Assembly: GCA_963740835.1 (NCBI GenBank)
Contig: CAVUFH010000002.1
Coordinates: 310,001 to 374,000, forward strand
From: CAVUFH01 sp963740835
Lineage (GTDB): Bacteria; Actinomycetota; Acidimicrobiia; IMCC26256; PALSA-610
Length of the DNA: 64,000 nt
Direction: 5' to 3'
A program made the position numbers and the translations under genes. A model generated the notes under the pieces. That model saw nothing but the letters and a program-made list of their open reading frames with translations, searched no databases and was not told the origin of the DNA. Numbering within the stretch: the stretch's first letter is position 1; every line of letters starts with the position of its first letter. Positions 24,543 to 33,346 of this stretch are shown piece after piece.

Positions 24543-25202
24543 ATGTGCGGCGCGCTCGTGCTCACCGGTGGCGATCCGGTCGATGCCGCTTTGGGCGCCG
24601 ACCTGCCTGCGGTCGACCTCGTCATCGCCGCCGATTCGGGTCTGCACCTGGCCGCGGGGCTCGGCCTGCACGTCGACCGCATCGTCGGCGACCTCGACTC
24701 CGCCGACCCGGATCTGGTCGAGGCCGCGGTCGCGGCCGGCGCGGTGGTCGAACGGCACCCGGCCGAGAAGGACGCGACCGATCTCGAGCTCGCGCTCGAC
24801 ACCGCGGTGCGGGCCGGCGCCCGGCGGATCGTCGTCGTGGGTGGCGGCGGGGGGCGCGTCGACCACGTGCTCGCCAACCTGCTCCTGCTCGCGTCACCCG
24901 CGTGGGCCGATGTCGAGATCGAGGCCCGCTTCGAGGCGCGCGTGTACGTCGTGCACGGCGGGCGCGGGCCGCGCGAGATCACGGGCGCGGTGGGCACCAT
25001 CGTCACGCTGCTGCCGGTCGGCGGTGCCGCGCGCGGCGTCGTCACCGACGGCCTGCAATACCCGCTCGTGCGGGAGAGCCTGGGACCCGGCACGTCGCGA
25101 GGTGTCAGCAACGTGCTCACCGGCACCGTTGCGAGGGTCGCGCTCGACACCGGCACGCTGCTCGTCGTGCAGCCGGACGCGGGAAGGGGAGGGTTCGCAT
25201 GA
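24543..25202 (+). CDS. thiN: thiamine diphosphokinase
   Basis: A 219-aa enzyme that transfers pyrophosphate from ATP to thiamine. Motifs are DSGLHLA (31-37), VGDLDSAD (48-55) and EKDATDLELAL (75-85), which bind ATP and metal in this family; the C-terminal beta domain has the thiamine-binding TDGLQYPL and SRGVSN. ATG 24543 follows GGAGGGAGG directly after the riboswitch, so the ribosome site can be sequestered. The stop overlaps the next start (ATGA). Confidence 0.93.
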   Translation: MCGALVLTGGDPVDAALGADLPAVDLVIAADSGLHLAAGLGLHVDRIVGDLDSADPDLVEAAVAAGAVVERHPAEKDATDLELALDTAVRAGARRIVVVGGGGGRVDHVLANLLLLASPAWADVEIEARFEARVYVVHGGRGPREITGAVGTIVTLLPVGGAARGVVTDGLQYPLVRESLGPGTSRGVSNVLTGTVARVALDTGTLLVVQPDAGRGGFA

Positions 25203-25495
25203 TCGTCGACATCGAAGTGGTGCCGCGGCCGCTCGGCACGAGCGGAAACCGGTACGCGCACGTCGAAGCCGCGATCGCGGTCGCGCAGAGCTCGGGGTTG
25301 CACTACGAGGTGAACGCGCTCGGTACCACGATCGAGGGTCCATCCGATGAGGTGTGGTCGCTCATCCGCCGCATGCACGAGTCCTGCCTGGAGTCGGGCG
25401 CAGAGCTCGTCATCACTGTGCTGAAGATCGCGCAACACGCCGACGCGGCGACGGAGCCGACGATGGACGGCCTCACCGGGAAGTTCCGCACGTGA
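25199..25495 (+). CDS. thiamine-binding protein (MTH1187/YkoF-like)
   Basis: A 98-aa ferredoxin-like-fold protein of the MTH1187/UPF0045 family, known to bind thiamine or hydroxymethylpyrimidine. The pattern SSGLHYEVNALGTTIEGPSDEVW and the basic/acidic ending match the family. Its place inside a TPP-riboswitch operon next to a transporter supports vitamin binding, possibly as a cytoplasmic buffer or regulator of import. It overlaps thiN by 4 bp and the permease start by 4 bp (GTGA). Confidence 0.85.
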   Translation: MIVDIEVVPRPLGTSGNRYAHVEAAIAVAQSSGLHYEVNALGTTIEGPSDEVWSLIRRMHESCLESGAELVITVLKIAQHADAATEPTMDGLTGKFRT

Positions 25496-26295
25496 ACAGC
25501 GTCGGGAACATCATCGGGCGCCGGGTCCGGAGCGCGGTGCCACCGGTGGTGTTCTTCGTGCTCGTGCTGGTCGGTTGGGAGGTGTACGTGCGGGCGCGCG
25601 GCGTGGCCGACTACGTGCTGCCGCCGCCGACCAAGATCTGGAGCGCGCTCGTCGACATGGCGCCGCACCTGGGCCCCGACATCCGGGCGACGCTCATCGA
25701 GGCGACTGCGGGCCTCATCGTGGCGGCCGTCGCCGGCGCCGGGTTCGCGGTCCTGATCGCGGTGTGGCCGTTCGCGCGGCGCGCCGTCTACCCGCTCCTC
25801 GTCGTGTCGCAGACCATTCCCGCGATCGTGCTCGCGCCGATCTTCGTGGTGTGGCTCGGCTTCGGGCTGCTGCCCAAGGTCGTGGTGGTCGCGCTCATCG
25901 GGTTCTTCCCGATCGTCGTGAGCAGCGTCGACGGGCTCGTCAACGCGGATCCCGAACGGATCGACCTCGTGCGCAGCTTCGGCGGCGGCCGGATGCAGCG
26001 CTTGCGCCTGGTGCAGGTCCCGTCGGCGCTCCCCGCGTTCTTCGCGGGCATGAAGATCGCGGCCACGTACGCGGTCGTCGGTGCGGTGATCGGGGAGTGG
26101 ATGGGCACGTCGCAAGGCCTCGGTCTGGTGATGACGCGCGCGTCGCGCGCCTACCGGCTCGATCGCGTGCTCGCGGCGGTCGTGATCGTCGCACTCGTCT
26201 CACTCGTTCTCTTCGCGGTCGTGAGCGCGCTGGCGCGGGTCGCGACGCCGTGGACCGCCTCGCGCGCAACTCCTTCCGGAACGGGGAGCTCATGA
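25492..26295 (+). CDS. ABC transporter permease (ThiX-like)
   Basis: A 267-aa permease of the SsuC/ThiX/NitT type. Six hydrophobic segments are visible, and the EAA loop for contact with the ATPase lies in RSFGGGRMQRLRLVQVPSALP. The IGEWMGTSQGLG segment is typical of thiamine-precursor and sulfonate permeases. GTG 25492 overlaps the previous stop. The TPP riboswitch upstream indicates that the cargo is thiamine or a pyrimidine precursor. Confidence 0.9.
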   Translation: MNSVGNIIGRRVRSAVPPVVFFVLVLVGWEVYVRARGVADYVLPPPTKIWSALVDMAPHLGPDIRATLIEATAGLIVAAVAGAGFAVLIAVWPFARRAVYPLLVVSQTIPAIVLAPIFVVWLGFGLLPKVVVVALIGFFPIVVSSVDGLVNADPERIDLVRSFGGGRMQRLRLVQVPSALPAFFAGMKIAATYAVVGAVIGEWMGTSQGLGLVMTRASRAYRLDRVLAAVVIVALVSLVLFAVVSALARVATPWTASRATPSGTGSS

Positions 26296-27308
26296 AGTCG
26301 GTGACTCGTCCGGCAGCGCTCCTCGCCGCGATCTTCGTCGCGGCGGCGCTGCTCGCGGCCGCGTGCGGCGGCGACGACGACGCGGGGGCATCCGGCTCCG
26401 GCGCCCAGTCGGAGACGCTCGTGCTCAACTGGACACCGAACGCGCACCACCTCGGGGTGTACGCGGCCCAGCAGATGGGTTGGTACCGCGACGCCGGCAT
26501 CGACCTGAAGATCGTGGAGCCCACTGACGCCGGCGCGGAGCAAGCGGTCGGTCAAGGCAAGGCCGCGTTCGGCATCAGCATGGCCGAAGCAGTGCTGCCG
26601 GCGCGCGCGCAGAACATCCCCGTCGTGTCGATCGGCGCGATCCTGCCGGTCAACGATTCGTCGCTCATGTCGCTCGCGAGCGAGGGGATCACGGAGCCGA
26701 AAGATCTCGAGGGCAAGGTGTACGGCGGCTACAACGGCCCGCTCGAGACCGAGCTCATCAACCGGCTCGCGAAGTGCGGTGGGATCGATCCCGCGAGCGT
26801 CAAGCACGTCGAGGTCGGCAACGTCGACTACCTCGCGGGGCTGGAGGCGAACCGGTTCGACGTCGTTTGGATCTTCAGCGGGTGGGACGCGCTGCGCGCC
26901 TCCGACGTCGAGCACAAGGCGATTGACGAGATCCGCTTCTCGGATCACTTCGACTGCATCCCGAACTGGTACACGCCGCTGTTCATCACCAGCGAGAAGA
27001 TGATCAAGGAACAGCCGGAGCTCGTGAAGAAGTTCATGGCGGTCACCGCGCGCGGCTACCAGCTTGCGATCGACGACCCGCACCGGGCCGCCGATCTGAT
27101 GATGAAGGCCGTTCCCGAGATGGACGAGAAGCTGATCCGCGCGTCGGCCGACTACTACGCGCCGAAGTTCAGCGCGAACGGCGAGCCCTTCGGCACCCAG
27201 GACCAGGCGACGTGGCAGACGTTCGAGCAGTTCCTCGTCGACGCCAAGCTGCTCGACCACCCTGTGAATGTTGACGACGCCTACACGAACGAGTTCCTCC
27301 CGCAGTGA
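26292..27308 (+). CDS. ABC transporter substrate-binding lipoprotein (ThiY/NMT1-like)
   Basis: A 338-aa lipoprotein: signal peptide with lipobox LAAAC (Cys25), then the NMT1/THI5-like periplasmic-binding fold. LNWTPNAHHLGVYAAQQMGW is the hallmark N-terminus of the hydroxymethylpyrimidine-binding ThiY group, and GYNGPLETELI is in the ligand region. It delivers a thiamine precursor to the permease. ATG 26292 overlaps the permease stop (ATGA) and follows GGGGAG. Confidence 0.9.
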   Translation: MKSVTRPAALLAAIFVAAALLAAACGGDDDAGASGSGAQSETLVLNWTPNAHHLGVYAAQQMGWYRDAGIDLKIVEPTDAGAEQAVGQGKAAFGISMAEAVLPARAQNIPVVSIGAILPVNDSSLMSLASEGITEPKDLEGKVYGGYNGPLETELINRLAKCGGIDPASVKHVEVGNVDYLAGLEANRFDVVWIFSGWDALRASDVEHKAIDEIRFSDHFDCIPNWYTPLFITSEKMIKEQPELVKKFMAVTARGYQLAIDDPHRAADLMMKAVPEMDEKLIRASADYYAPKFSANGEPFGTQDQATWQTFEQFLVDAKLLDHPVNVDDAYTNEFLPQ

Positions 27309-28063
27309 CAGGTGGCGCGCCGGTCTCGCTCCAGGGGATCGGCCACACGTACGGCGGTCCGGTCGCGGTCGAGGCGATCGCTGCGCTCGATCTCGAGGTG
27401 ACCGCGGGGGAGCTGGTCGCGCTGATCGGGCCGAGCGGCTGCGGCAAATCGACGCTGCTACGCATCATCGCCGGGTTGGTGGTGCCGACCCGAGGGACCG
27501 CATCGGTCGACGGCGTGCGCGCGAACGGGAACCCGGGACTGGTCGCGTACCAACCGCAGCACGACCTGCTGATGCCGTGGCGACGCGTGATGGCGAACGC
27601 GACGCTCGGCGCCGAGGTCGCGGGCGTCGAACGCGGCGCGGCGCGCGCCCAGGCAGCCGCAAGCTTCGAGCGGTTCGGCCTCTCTGGGTTCGAACGCGCG
27701 TGGCCCGCGGCGCTCTCGGGCGGCATGCGTCAGCGGGTTGCGCTCCTGCGCACGTTCCTCGTGCCTCGCTCCGTGCTCCTCCTCGACGAACCGCTGGGTG
27801 CCCTGGACGCGATCACGCGCCGTGCGATGCAGGAGTGGCTGCAAGAGGTGTGGACCGGTGACGGGCGCACCGTCGTGCTCGTCACCCACGATGTCGAGGA
27901 GGCGTTGCTCCTGGCCGACCGCGTCGTCGTCATGTCGGCGCGGCCCGGCCGCGTCGTGTCCGACACGCGGATCGACTTCGCGCGGCCGCGCCGGACGAAG
28001 CTGGTCACCGCCCCCGCGTTCGTCGCTGCGAAGGAGCAACTGCTCGACGCGCTCGCCACGTAG
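27305..28063 (+). CDS. ABC transporter ATP-binding protein (ThiZ-like)
   Basis: A 252-aa ATPase. Walker A is GPSGCGKST (42-50), the Q-loop is in VAYQPQHDLLMPWR, the signature is LSGGMRQR, Walker B is VLLLDEPLGALD and the switch His is in LVTHDVEEA. This is the SsuB/ThiZ type. It begins at GTG overlapping the binding-protein stop and is the last gene of the thiamine operon; an independent gene follows 12 nt later on the same strand and may be cotranscribed. Confidence 0.92.
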   Translation: MTGGAPVSLQGIGHTYGGPVAVEAIAALDLEVTAGELVALIGPSGCGKSTLLRIIAGLVVPTRGTASVDGVRANGNPGLVAYQPQHDLLMPWRRVMANATLGAEVAGVERGAARAQAAASFERFGLSGFERAWPAALSGGMRQRVALLRTFLVPRSVLLLDEPLGALDAITRRAMQEWLQEVWTGDGRTVVLVTHDVEEALLLADRVVVMSARPGRVVSDTRIDFARPRRTKLVTAPAFVAAKEQLLDALAT

Positions 28064-28074
28064 TCTCCCGTCCC

Positions 28075-28710
28075 GTGCCGCGTCTCCCGAACGCCGTGCT
28101 CGCCGGCGCTGACGAGCTTGCGCGCCGTGACAGGGTGCTGAAGCGCGCGTTGCGCGATTTCGGTCCGCCCGATCTCCGTCGCGGTCGTTCTCGCCGCACG
28201 CACTTCGCCGAGCTCTGCCGCATGATCTGCTACCAGCAACTCGCGGGGAGCGCGGCGCGTGCGATCCACGGACGGTTCGCCGCCCTTTTCCCCGACGACA
28301 CACCCACGGTTCCCGGCGTGCTCGCGCTCCCAGTAGAGCAGCTGCGCGGCGTCGGCCTGTCGGGTGCCAAAGCCGCGTCGATCACCGATCTGGCCGAGAA
28401 GGTCGGTGCGGGACTCGTCGAGCTCGATCGCATCGCGCGCCTGCCCGACGCCGAAGTCGTCCGCGAGCTCACGCTGGTGCGCGGCATCGGCGAGTGGACC
28501 GCGCACATGTTCCTCATGTTCCAAGTCGGCCGGCTCGATGTGTGGCCGGTCGGCGACCTCGGCGTGCGCGCCGGCTTCGGCCGCCTGTACCGCATCGAGC
28601 CGCCGCCGACGCCCAAGGTGCTCGAAGAGCTCGGCGAGCCGTTCCGGCCTTACCGGTCGCTGGTCGCGGTGTGGTGCTGGCGCGCGGCCGACACCGTCGT
28701 GCCGGACTGA
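28075..28710 (+). CDS. DNA-3-methyladenine glycosylase (HhH-GPD, AlkA-type)
   Basis: A 211-aa base-excision repair glycosylase. The helix-hairpin-helix is LTLVRGIGEWTAHMFLMF and the catalytic Asp lies in WPVGDLGVRAGF, at the usual distance. The N-terminus has ICYQQLAGSAARAIHGRF, also typical. It removes alkylated bases from DNA. It lacks the N-terminal beta domain of E. coli AlkA, as short bacterial forms do. GTG 28075 is the start. It sits between the thiamine operon and an MFS gene 3 nt after it. Confidence 0.92.
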   Translation: MPRLPNAVLAGADELARRDRVLKRALRDFGPPDLRRGRSRRTHFAELCRMICYQQLAGSAARAIHGRFAALFPDDTPTVPGVLALPVEQLRGVGLSGAKAASITDLAEKVGAGLVELDRIARLPDAEVVRELTLVRGIGEWTAHMFLMFQVGRLDVWPVGDLGVRAGFGRLYRIEPPPTPKVLEELGEPFRPYRSLVAVWCWRAADTVVPD

Positions 28711-28713
28711 CAC

Positions 28714-29868
28714 TTGCGATCTGCGGCGTTCAACGCGCTGCTCGTCGCCCGGTCGCTGTCGTGGGTGGGCGACGGCATCGCGAACGTCGCGCTGGTCATC
28801 TACGTGCAGAGGGTCGAGGGCAGCGGGAGCGCGGTCGGGCTGCTGCTCCTCATGACGATGCTGCCGTCCTGTCTCGCGCCGTTCACCGGTGTCGTCGTCG
28901 ATCGCTTCGATCGCCGGCTCGTGCTCGTCACTGCCGAAGCCGTGCAAGCGATCCTCGCGCTCGTCGTCGTCATCTGGCTCCCGGGCCTCGCGCCGCTGCT
29001 CGTGCTGATCTTCCTGAAGTCGGTCGCGGCGACAGTCGGCGACATCGCCGGGCGCAGCGCGATCCCGAGCGTCGTCACCGACGATGGACTCGTGGCCGCG
29101 AACGCGTGGTTCGGCGGCGCCCGCCAAGCTGCAGACGTGATCGGTCCGGTGCTCGGCGGTGTCCTCGTCGCGGTCGCATCGGTGCGCACCGCGCTCGGAG
29201 TGGACGTCGCGACCTTCGTGCTCGGGATCCCGCTGCTGTTGCGACTGCCCGCGCTGCTCCCCATCGCTGCCGAGAGGACCGGCAATTGGCTCGCGGATGC
29301 GCGCGCCGGCGTGCGCTACCTCGCCGGCAACCGCGTGGCGCGCGCCGTCGCGATCGGCTTCCTCATCCTCGGGTTGACGGGTGCGGACGACGTCGCCCTC
29401 CCATTTCTCGCGCGCGAGCTCGGCTCCGGTGAGGTCGGGATCGGTGTCCTCTACGCCGCCGTCGCCCTCGGTCTCGTCGCCGGCTTCGCGCTGCTCGCGC
29501 GCGGCCGCTTCCCGATGAGCGCCACGGCCGGCTTCGTCGGTGGTTGCGTGGTTGTCGGCATCGGGGAGTCGTTGACCGGCATCGCGGGCGCGATCGCGCT
29601 CGCGGTCGTCTTCCAGATGGTGCGGGGCGTCGGCACCGCGGCCATCGACGTGAACCTGCAGACCCTGCTGCAGCGCTCCGTCGCGCCCGAGATGCTCGGC
29701 CGTGTGTTCGCGAACGTCTACGGCGCGGTCGGCATCGCGGCCGCACTGTCGGTCGCGGTCGCGGGGCCGTTCCTCGACGCGACGTCGCCGGGCACGGTGC
29801 TCGTCGCGACCGGTCTGGCCGCGTTCGCCGCCGCGGCCACGACTGCGTTCCTGCTCAGGCGTCCGTGA
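28714..29868 (+). CDS. MFS transporter
   Basis: A 384-aa membrane protein with about 11-12 hydrophobic segments. The loop VVVDRFDRRLVLV between helices 2 and 3 is the MFS motif A (G-x3-D-R-x-(D)RR), and LLQRSVAPEMLGRVFANVYG is typical of the MFS_3/EntS-like exporter group. The start is TTG 28714, 3 nt after the glycosylase stop. Cargo unknown. The 3' end overlaps the convergent acetyltransferase gene by 14 bp. Confidence 0.85.
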   Translation: MRSAAFNALLVARSLSWVGDGIANVALVIYVQRVEGSGSAVGLLLLMTMLPSCLAPFTGVVVDRFDRRLVLVTAEAVQAILALVVVIWLPGLAPLLVLIFLKSVAATVGDIAGRSAIPSVVTDDGLVAANAWFGGARQAADVIGPVLGGVLVAVASVRTALGVDVATFVLGIPLLLRLPALLPIAAERTGNWLADARAGVRYLAGNRVARAVAIGFLILGLTGADDVALPFLARELGSGEVGIGVLYAAVALGLVAGFALLARGRFPMSATAGFVGGCVVVGIGESLTGIAGAIALAVVFQMVRGVGTAAIDVNLQTLLQRSVAPEMLGRVFANVYGAVGIAAALSVAVAGPFLDATSPGTVLVATGLAAFAAAATTAFLLRRP

Positions 29869-30391
29869 CGCCGTCGAACGCGGGCGGATAGATCACCCGC
29901 CCGCGCAGCGAAGGGTCGTAGTTGCGCAGGCGAAGCACCTGTGCGGCCTCCGGGGGTGCCCAGCTGGGCAGGTTGATCTCGATGCCGATGGCGCGGGCGA
30001 ACTCGAACCCGAATCTCCCGTAGTACGTCGGACTGCCTTCGAGGATGACGAGCGGCTCGCCGAGGTCGTCGGCGCGCGTCGTGACTTCCCGGACGAGCGC
30101 CGACCCGATGCCGCGCCGTTGGAGATCCGGTGCCACCGCCAACGGCGAGAGCATCACGATCCGGCGGTCGCCTGTGTCACCACGCAGCGTCGCGCCGCTG
30201 ATCATCACGTGGCCCGCGACACTCCCGTCAACGACGGCGACGAGCGCGAGGTCGGCGACGTAGTGCGGAGACGCGCGGATCGCTTCGACGAGCCGCGCCT
30301 CCGGCTCGGCGCCAAAGGCCGCGGCGACGACTTCCGCGATCGCCTCGTAGTCGTCGGGACGTTCGCTCCGGACCGTCGGAACCGGCGTCAC
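29855..30391 (-). CDS. GNAT-family N-acetyltransferase
   Basis: A 178-aa acetyltransferase of the YhbS type. The acetyl-CoA binding motif is in LSPLAVAPDLQRRGIGSALV, followed by LVILEGSPTYYGRFGFEFA, a conserved GNAT segment. GTG 30391 overlaps the racemase stop (GTGA), so it is the last gene of the amidohydrolase-racemase operon. Substrate unknown; context hints at an acyl or amine intermediate of the same pathway. Confidence 0.9.
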   Translation of the reverse strand: MTPVPTVRSERPDDYEAIAEVVAAAFGAEPEARLVEAIRASPHYVADLALVAVVDGSVAGHVMISGATLRGDTGDRRIVMLSPLAVAPDLQRRGIGSALVREVTTRADDLGEPLVILEGSPTYYGRFGFEFARAIGIEINLPSWAPPEAAQVLRLRNYDPSLRGRVIYPPAFDGVTDA

Positions 30392-31539
30392 GCGAGCGCG
30401 CCGGATCGCTTCAGGCGTGCGACGTCCTCGGCGGTGAAGCCCCATTCGACGAGCGCGGTGTCGGTGTCGGTGCCGGCCGCGACCGGCGCACGGCGGACCT
30501 CACTCGGGGTGCGATCGAAGCGCGGGGCCGGCGCCGGCTGCGGCGCGCCGTCGACGTCGATGAAGGTCTCGCGCGCGACGTTGTGCGGGTGCGCGCGTGC
30601 TTCGCTCATGCGCAGGATCGGTGCGAAGCAGACCTCGCTCCCCGTGAAGAACGTCACCCACTCGTCTCGCGTCTTGCCGCGGAAGATCGCGGCGAAGCGC
30701 TCCTTCAGTGCGGGCCACTGCGTGCGATCCATCTGCGCGGCGGGGTCCAGATCGTCGAGCCCGAGGATGCCGAGCAGGTTGACGTAGAACTTCGGCTCGT
30801 AGGACGCGATCGAGACGTACTCGCCGTCGGAAGTCTCGTACACGTTGTAGAAGTGGGCACCGCCGTCGAGGATGTTCGTGCCGCGGTCGCCCCAGCCGTG
30901 CATCGCATCGATGCCGAAGAAGATGCTCATCAGCTGCGCGCTGCCGTCGACCATCGCCGCGTCGACGTTCTGACCTCGGCCGGACGTCGCCCGTTCCACG
31001 AGCGCGGCGAGGATGCCCATCACGACGAGCTCGCCACCCCCGCCGAAGTCGGCGAGCAGGTTGATCGGCGGGACGGGCGCGCCACCTTCGGCGCCGATGT
31101 GCCACAGCACGCCCGCGAGCGACAGGTAGTTGATGTCGTGGCCGACGTCGCCCGCGAGGGGACCGTCCTGGCCCCACCCGGTCATGCGGGCATAAACGAG
31201 GCGGTCGTTCCGGGCGCGGCAGGTGTCGGGGCCGACGCCGAGCCGTTCGGCAACGCCGGGGCGGAACCCTTCGAGCAACACGTCGGCGCGCTCGCACAGG
31301 TCGAGAACGATCGCGGCCGCGTCGGGATGCTTGAGGTCGATGCCGGCGCTGCGGCGGCCGCGGTCGATCACCGAGAACGGTGAGACGAACCCGGCGACGT
31401 TCGATCGCGGAGCGACGTCGCTCGCGCGGTCGAGGCGCAGCACGTCGGCGCCCATGTCGGCGAGGAGCATGCCCGCGAACTGCACCGGACCGATGTTCGG
31501 CAGCTCGATGACGCGGATGCCGGCGAGCGGTCCGGGCAC
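30388..31539 (-). CDS. alpha-methylacyl-CoA racemase (CaiB/BaiF family)
   Basis: A 383-aa family III CoA-transferase fold protein closest to alpha-methylacyl-CoA racemase. The expected active-site residues align with those of the M. tuberculosis enzyme: His134 (DVGHDINYLSLAGVLWHIG), Asp164 (PPINLLADFGGGG) and Glu248 (IASYEPKFY). It epimerises 2-methyl-branched acyl-CoAs such as bile-acid or pristanoyl side chains so that beta-oxidation can proceed. GTG 31539 abuts the stop of the amidohydrolase gene (TAA 31542-31540) without a gap, so both are cotranscribed. Confidence 0.92.
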   Translation of the reverse strand: MPGPLAGIRVIELPNIGPVQFAGMLLADMGADVLRLDRASDVAPRSNVAGFVSPFSVIDRGRRSAGIDLKHPDAAAIVLDLCERADVLLEGFRPGVAERLGVGPDTCRARNDRLVYARMTGWGQDGPLAGDVGHDINYLSLAGVLWHIGAEGGAPVPPINLLADFGGGGELVVMGILAALVERATSGRGQNVDAAMVDGSAQLMSIFFGIDAMHGWGDRGTNILDGGAHFYNVYETSDGEYVSIASYEPKFYVNLLGILGLDDLDPAAQMDRTQWPALKERFAAIFRGKTRDEWVTFFTGSEVCFAPILRMSEARAHPHNVARETFIDVDGAPQPAPAPRFDRTPSEVRRAPVAAGTDTDTALVEWGFTAEDVARLKRSGALA

Positions 31540-32444
31540 TTACGCGTCCAGGCTCAGCACGCGCGCCGCATTCTCGTGCAAGAATTTCGGCCACACGTGA
31601 TCGCGGAAAGGAACTTGCGGCAGCTCGGAGAAGATGCGGTCGAGCGACAGACCCATCGGGAAGTACCCCGCATAGATGATCTTGTCGGCGCCGCGCGTGT
31701 TCGCGAAATGGATGATGTCCTTGTTGTAGTGCTTGGGCGCGAACGCACTGGTCGAGTAGTAGAGGTTCGGCCACTTCAGCAGCAGCTTCGCCATCAGCTC
31801 CGTCCACGGCTCGCCGCCGTGGCGCGTGATGATCTTCAGGTCAGGGAAGAACCAGCACACCTCGTCGAGCAGGCCGACGTACTGCGGCTCGAAGCGGATG
31901 CGGGGCCCGGGCACGCCCGCGTACACGAAGATCGGGATGTCGTGCTCCACGCACTTCGCGTAGACGGGATACATCTTCTTGTCGTTGAGCGGCACTTGGG
32001 GGATAAGGCCGGTGCCCCAGCACTGGGCGGCTTTGGCGCCGTGCTCCCGCACTGCGGCGTCGAGCGCCCGGACCGCGTCCATGCCCTGGTTGGGATCGAC
32101 CTGGTAGGTGGGGAAGAAGCGGTCGGGGTACTCGCGGCGCGCGCGCCCGAGATGCCGTCGGGGCCGATACCGGTGGGAGCCTTGACGATGCCGAAATGGT
32201 CCATCATCGACACGAGCATCCCGAGCGGGTCGTCGACGTGCTCGTAGTGGGGTACGCCCTTGAACATGTACTCCGCGGGGAACTCCATGTCCTGGGTCTC
32301 CGCGTCCATCGCCTGCTTGCGGATGAAGTCGTAGACCTTGCGCTGTTCCTGGCGCGAAGTGGGCGCGCCGAGCATCGTGTCGATCACGCCCTGTTCCCGC
32401 GCCGCGTCGAAGGCCGGGTTGCCGGACGTTTCGAACGTGCTCAT
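31540..32444 (-). CDS. amidohydrolase-fold protein, third of three tandem paralogues, apparent frameshift
   Basis: About 301 aa if repaired. The N-terminal frame reads to IGPDGISG; the other frame continues as RREYPDRFF and VDPNQGMDAVRALDAAV, collinear with the two paralogues. The junction lies at 32138-32150 in a GCCGCGCG-type tract where one missing C would restore it. Like its paralogues it lacks the usual metal ligands (IDTMLGAP instead of DxHxH; YAGYFP instead of SDxP) but keeps a His in ITRHGGEPW. ATG 32444 overlaps the stop of the upstream paralogue (ATGA). Confidence 0.85.
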
Positions 32445-33346
32445 GAGGCGGGAAGGCGGAACACGCGCTGCGCGTTCTCGCGCAGGAACTTGGACCAGAC
32501 GTGGTCGCGAAACGGGACGCGCGGCATCTCCTCGAAGATGCGCTCGTACGTGAGACCGGCCGGGAAGTACCCGGACCAGATCACCTTGTCGGCGCCGCGT
32601 GTGTTCGCGAAGTGGACGATGTCCTTCGGGTAGTACTTCGGTGCGAACGCGGTGGTCGAGTAGTAGAGGTTCGGCCACTTGAGCAGCAGCTTGGCCGCGA
32701 GCGCGGTCCACGGCTCACACCCGTGGCGCGTCACGAACTTGAGCTCGGGGAAGAACCAGCAGACCTCGTCGATGTACGCGACGTCCTGCGGCTCGTAGCG
32801 CAACCGAGGTCCGGGGACACCCGCGGTCGAGCAGAACGCGACATCGAGCTCGATGCACTTCATGTAGATCGGATAGAACTTCTTGTCGTTCAGCGCGACC
32901 TGCGGGGAGAGCCCGGCGGGGAACGCGCCGACCGCCCGCAGGTCGAACTCCGCCGCGTAGCTCTCCATCTTCCGCAGCGTCTCCATCCCATCATTGGGGT
33001 CGACGGAGATGCTCGGGAAGAACAGGTCGGGGAATTCGCGCACCGCGCGCCGACCAGTGTCGTCCTCGACTGTGACGACCGCTTGCGTGACGCCGTTCTG
33101 GGCGAGGATCGCGCGCAACATCGTGACCGGGTCCTCGATGTCGGCCGCGTCCCACTTGGGGACGTCCTTGAACATGTATCCCGCAGGGAACTCGAGGCCG
33201 CCCTCCCCGGCACCTTCACGAGTCGCCGCGTCGTGCGAGCCCTTGCGGATGAACTCGTAGAACTCGTACATCTCCTCGCGCGACTTCGGGAAGCCCACCG
33301 CGGTGTCCACTGCACCGCCCGCCTTCGCGTCGGTGTACGCGGTCAA
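32441..33346 (-). CDS. amidohydrolase-fold protein, second of three tandem paralogues
   Basis: A 301-aa protein of the amidohydrolase 2 (ACMSD-like) superfamily. Shared landmarks with its neighbours are FPAGYMFKDVP, SVDPNDGMETL, LNDKKFYPIYMKCIELD, EVCWFFPELKFVTRHGCEPW, ANTRGADKVIWSGYFP and PFRDHVWSKFLRENAQRVF. The canonical HxH, strand-5 His and strand-8 Asp are replaced (AVDTAVGFP, CSTAGVPG, SGYFP). The start is TTG 33346 within a TTGA overlap with the upstream stop; the frame is open far upstream but that part overlaps the first paralogue and is not coding. Confidence 0.85.
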   Translation of the reverse strand: MTAYTDAKAGGAVDTAVGFPKSREEMYEFYEFIRKGSHDAATREGAGEGGLEFPAGYMFKDVPKWDAADIEDPVTMLRAILAQNGVTQAVVTVEDDTGRRAVREFPDLFFPSISVDPNDGMETLRKMESYAAEFDLRAVGAFPAGLSPQVALNDKKFYPIYMKCIELDVAFCSTAGVPGPRLRYEPQDVAYIDEVCWFFPELKFVTRHGCEPWTALAAKLLLKWPNLYYSTTAFAPKYYPKDIVHFANTRGADKVIWSGYFPAGLTYERIFEEMPRVPFRDHVWSKFLRENAQRVFRLPAS

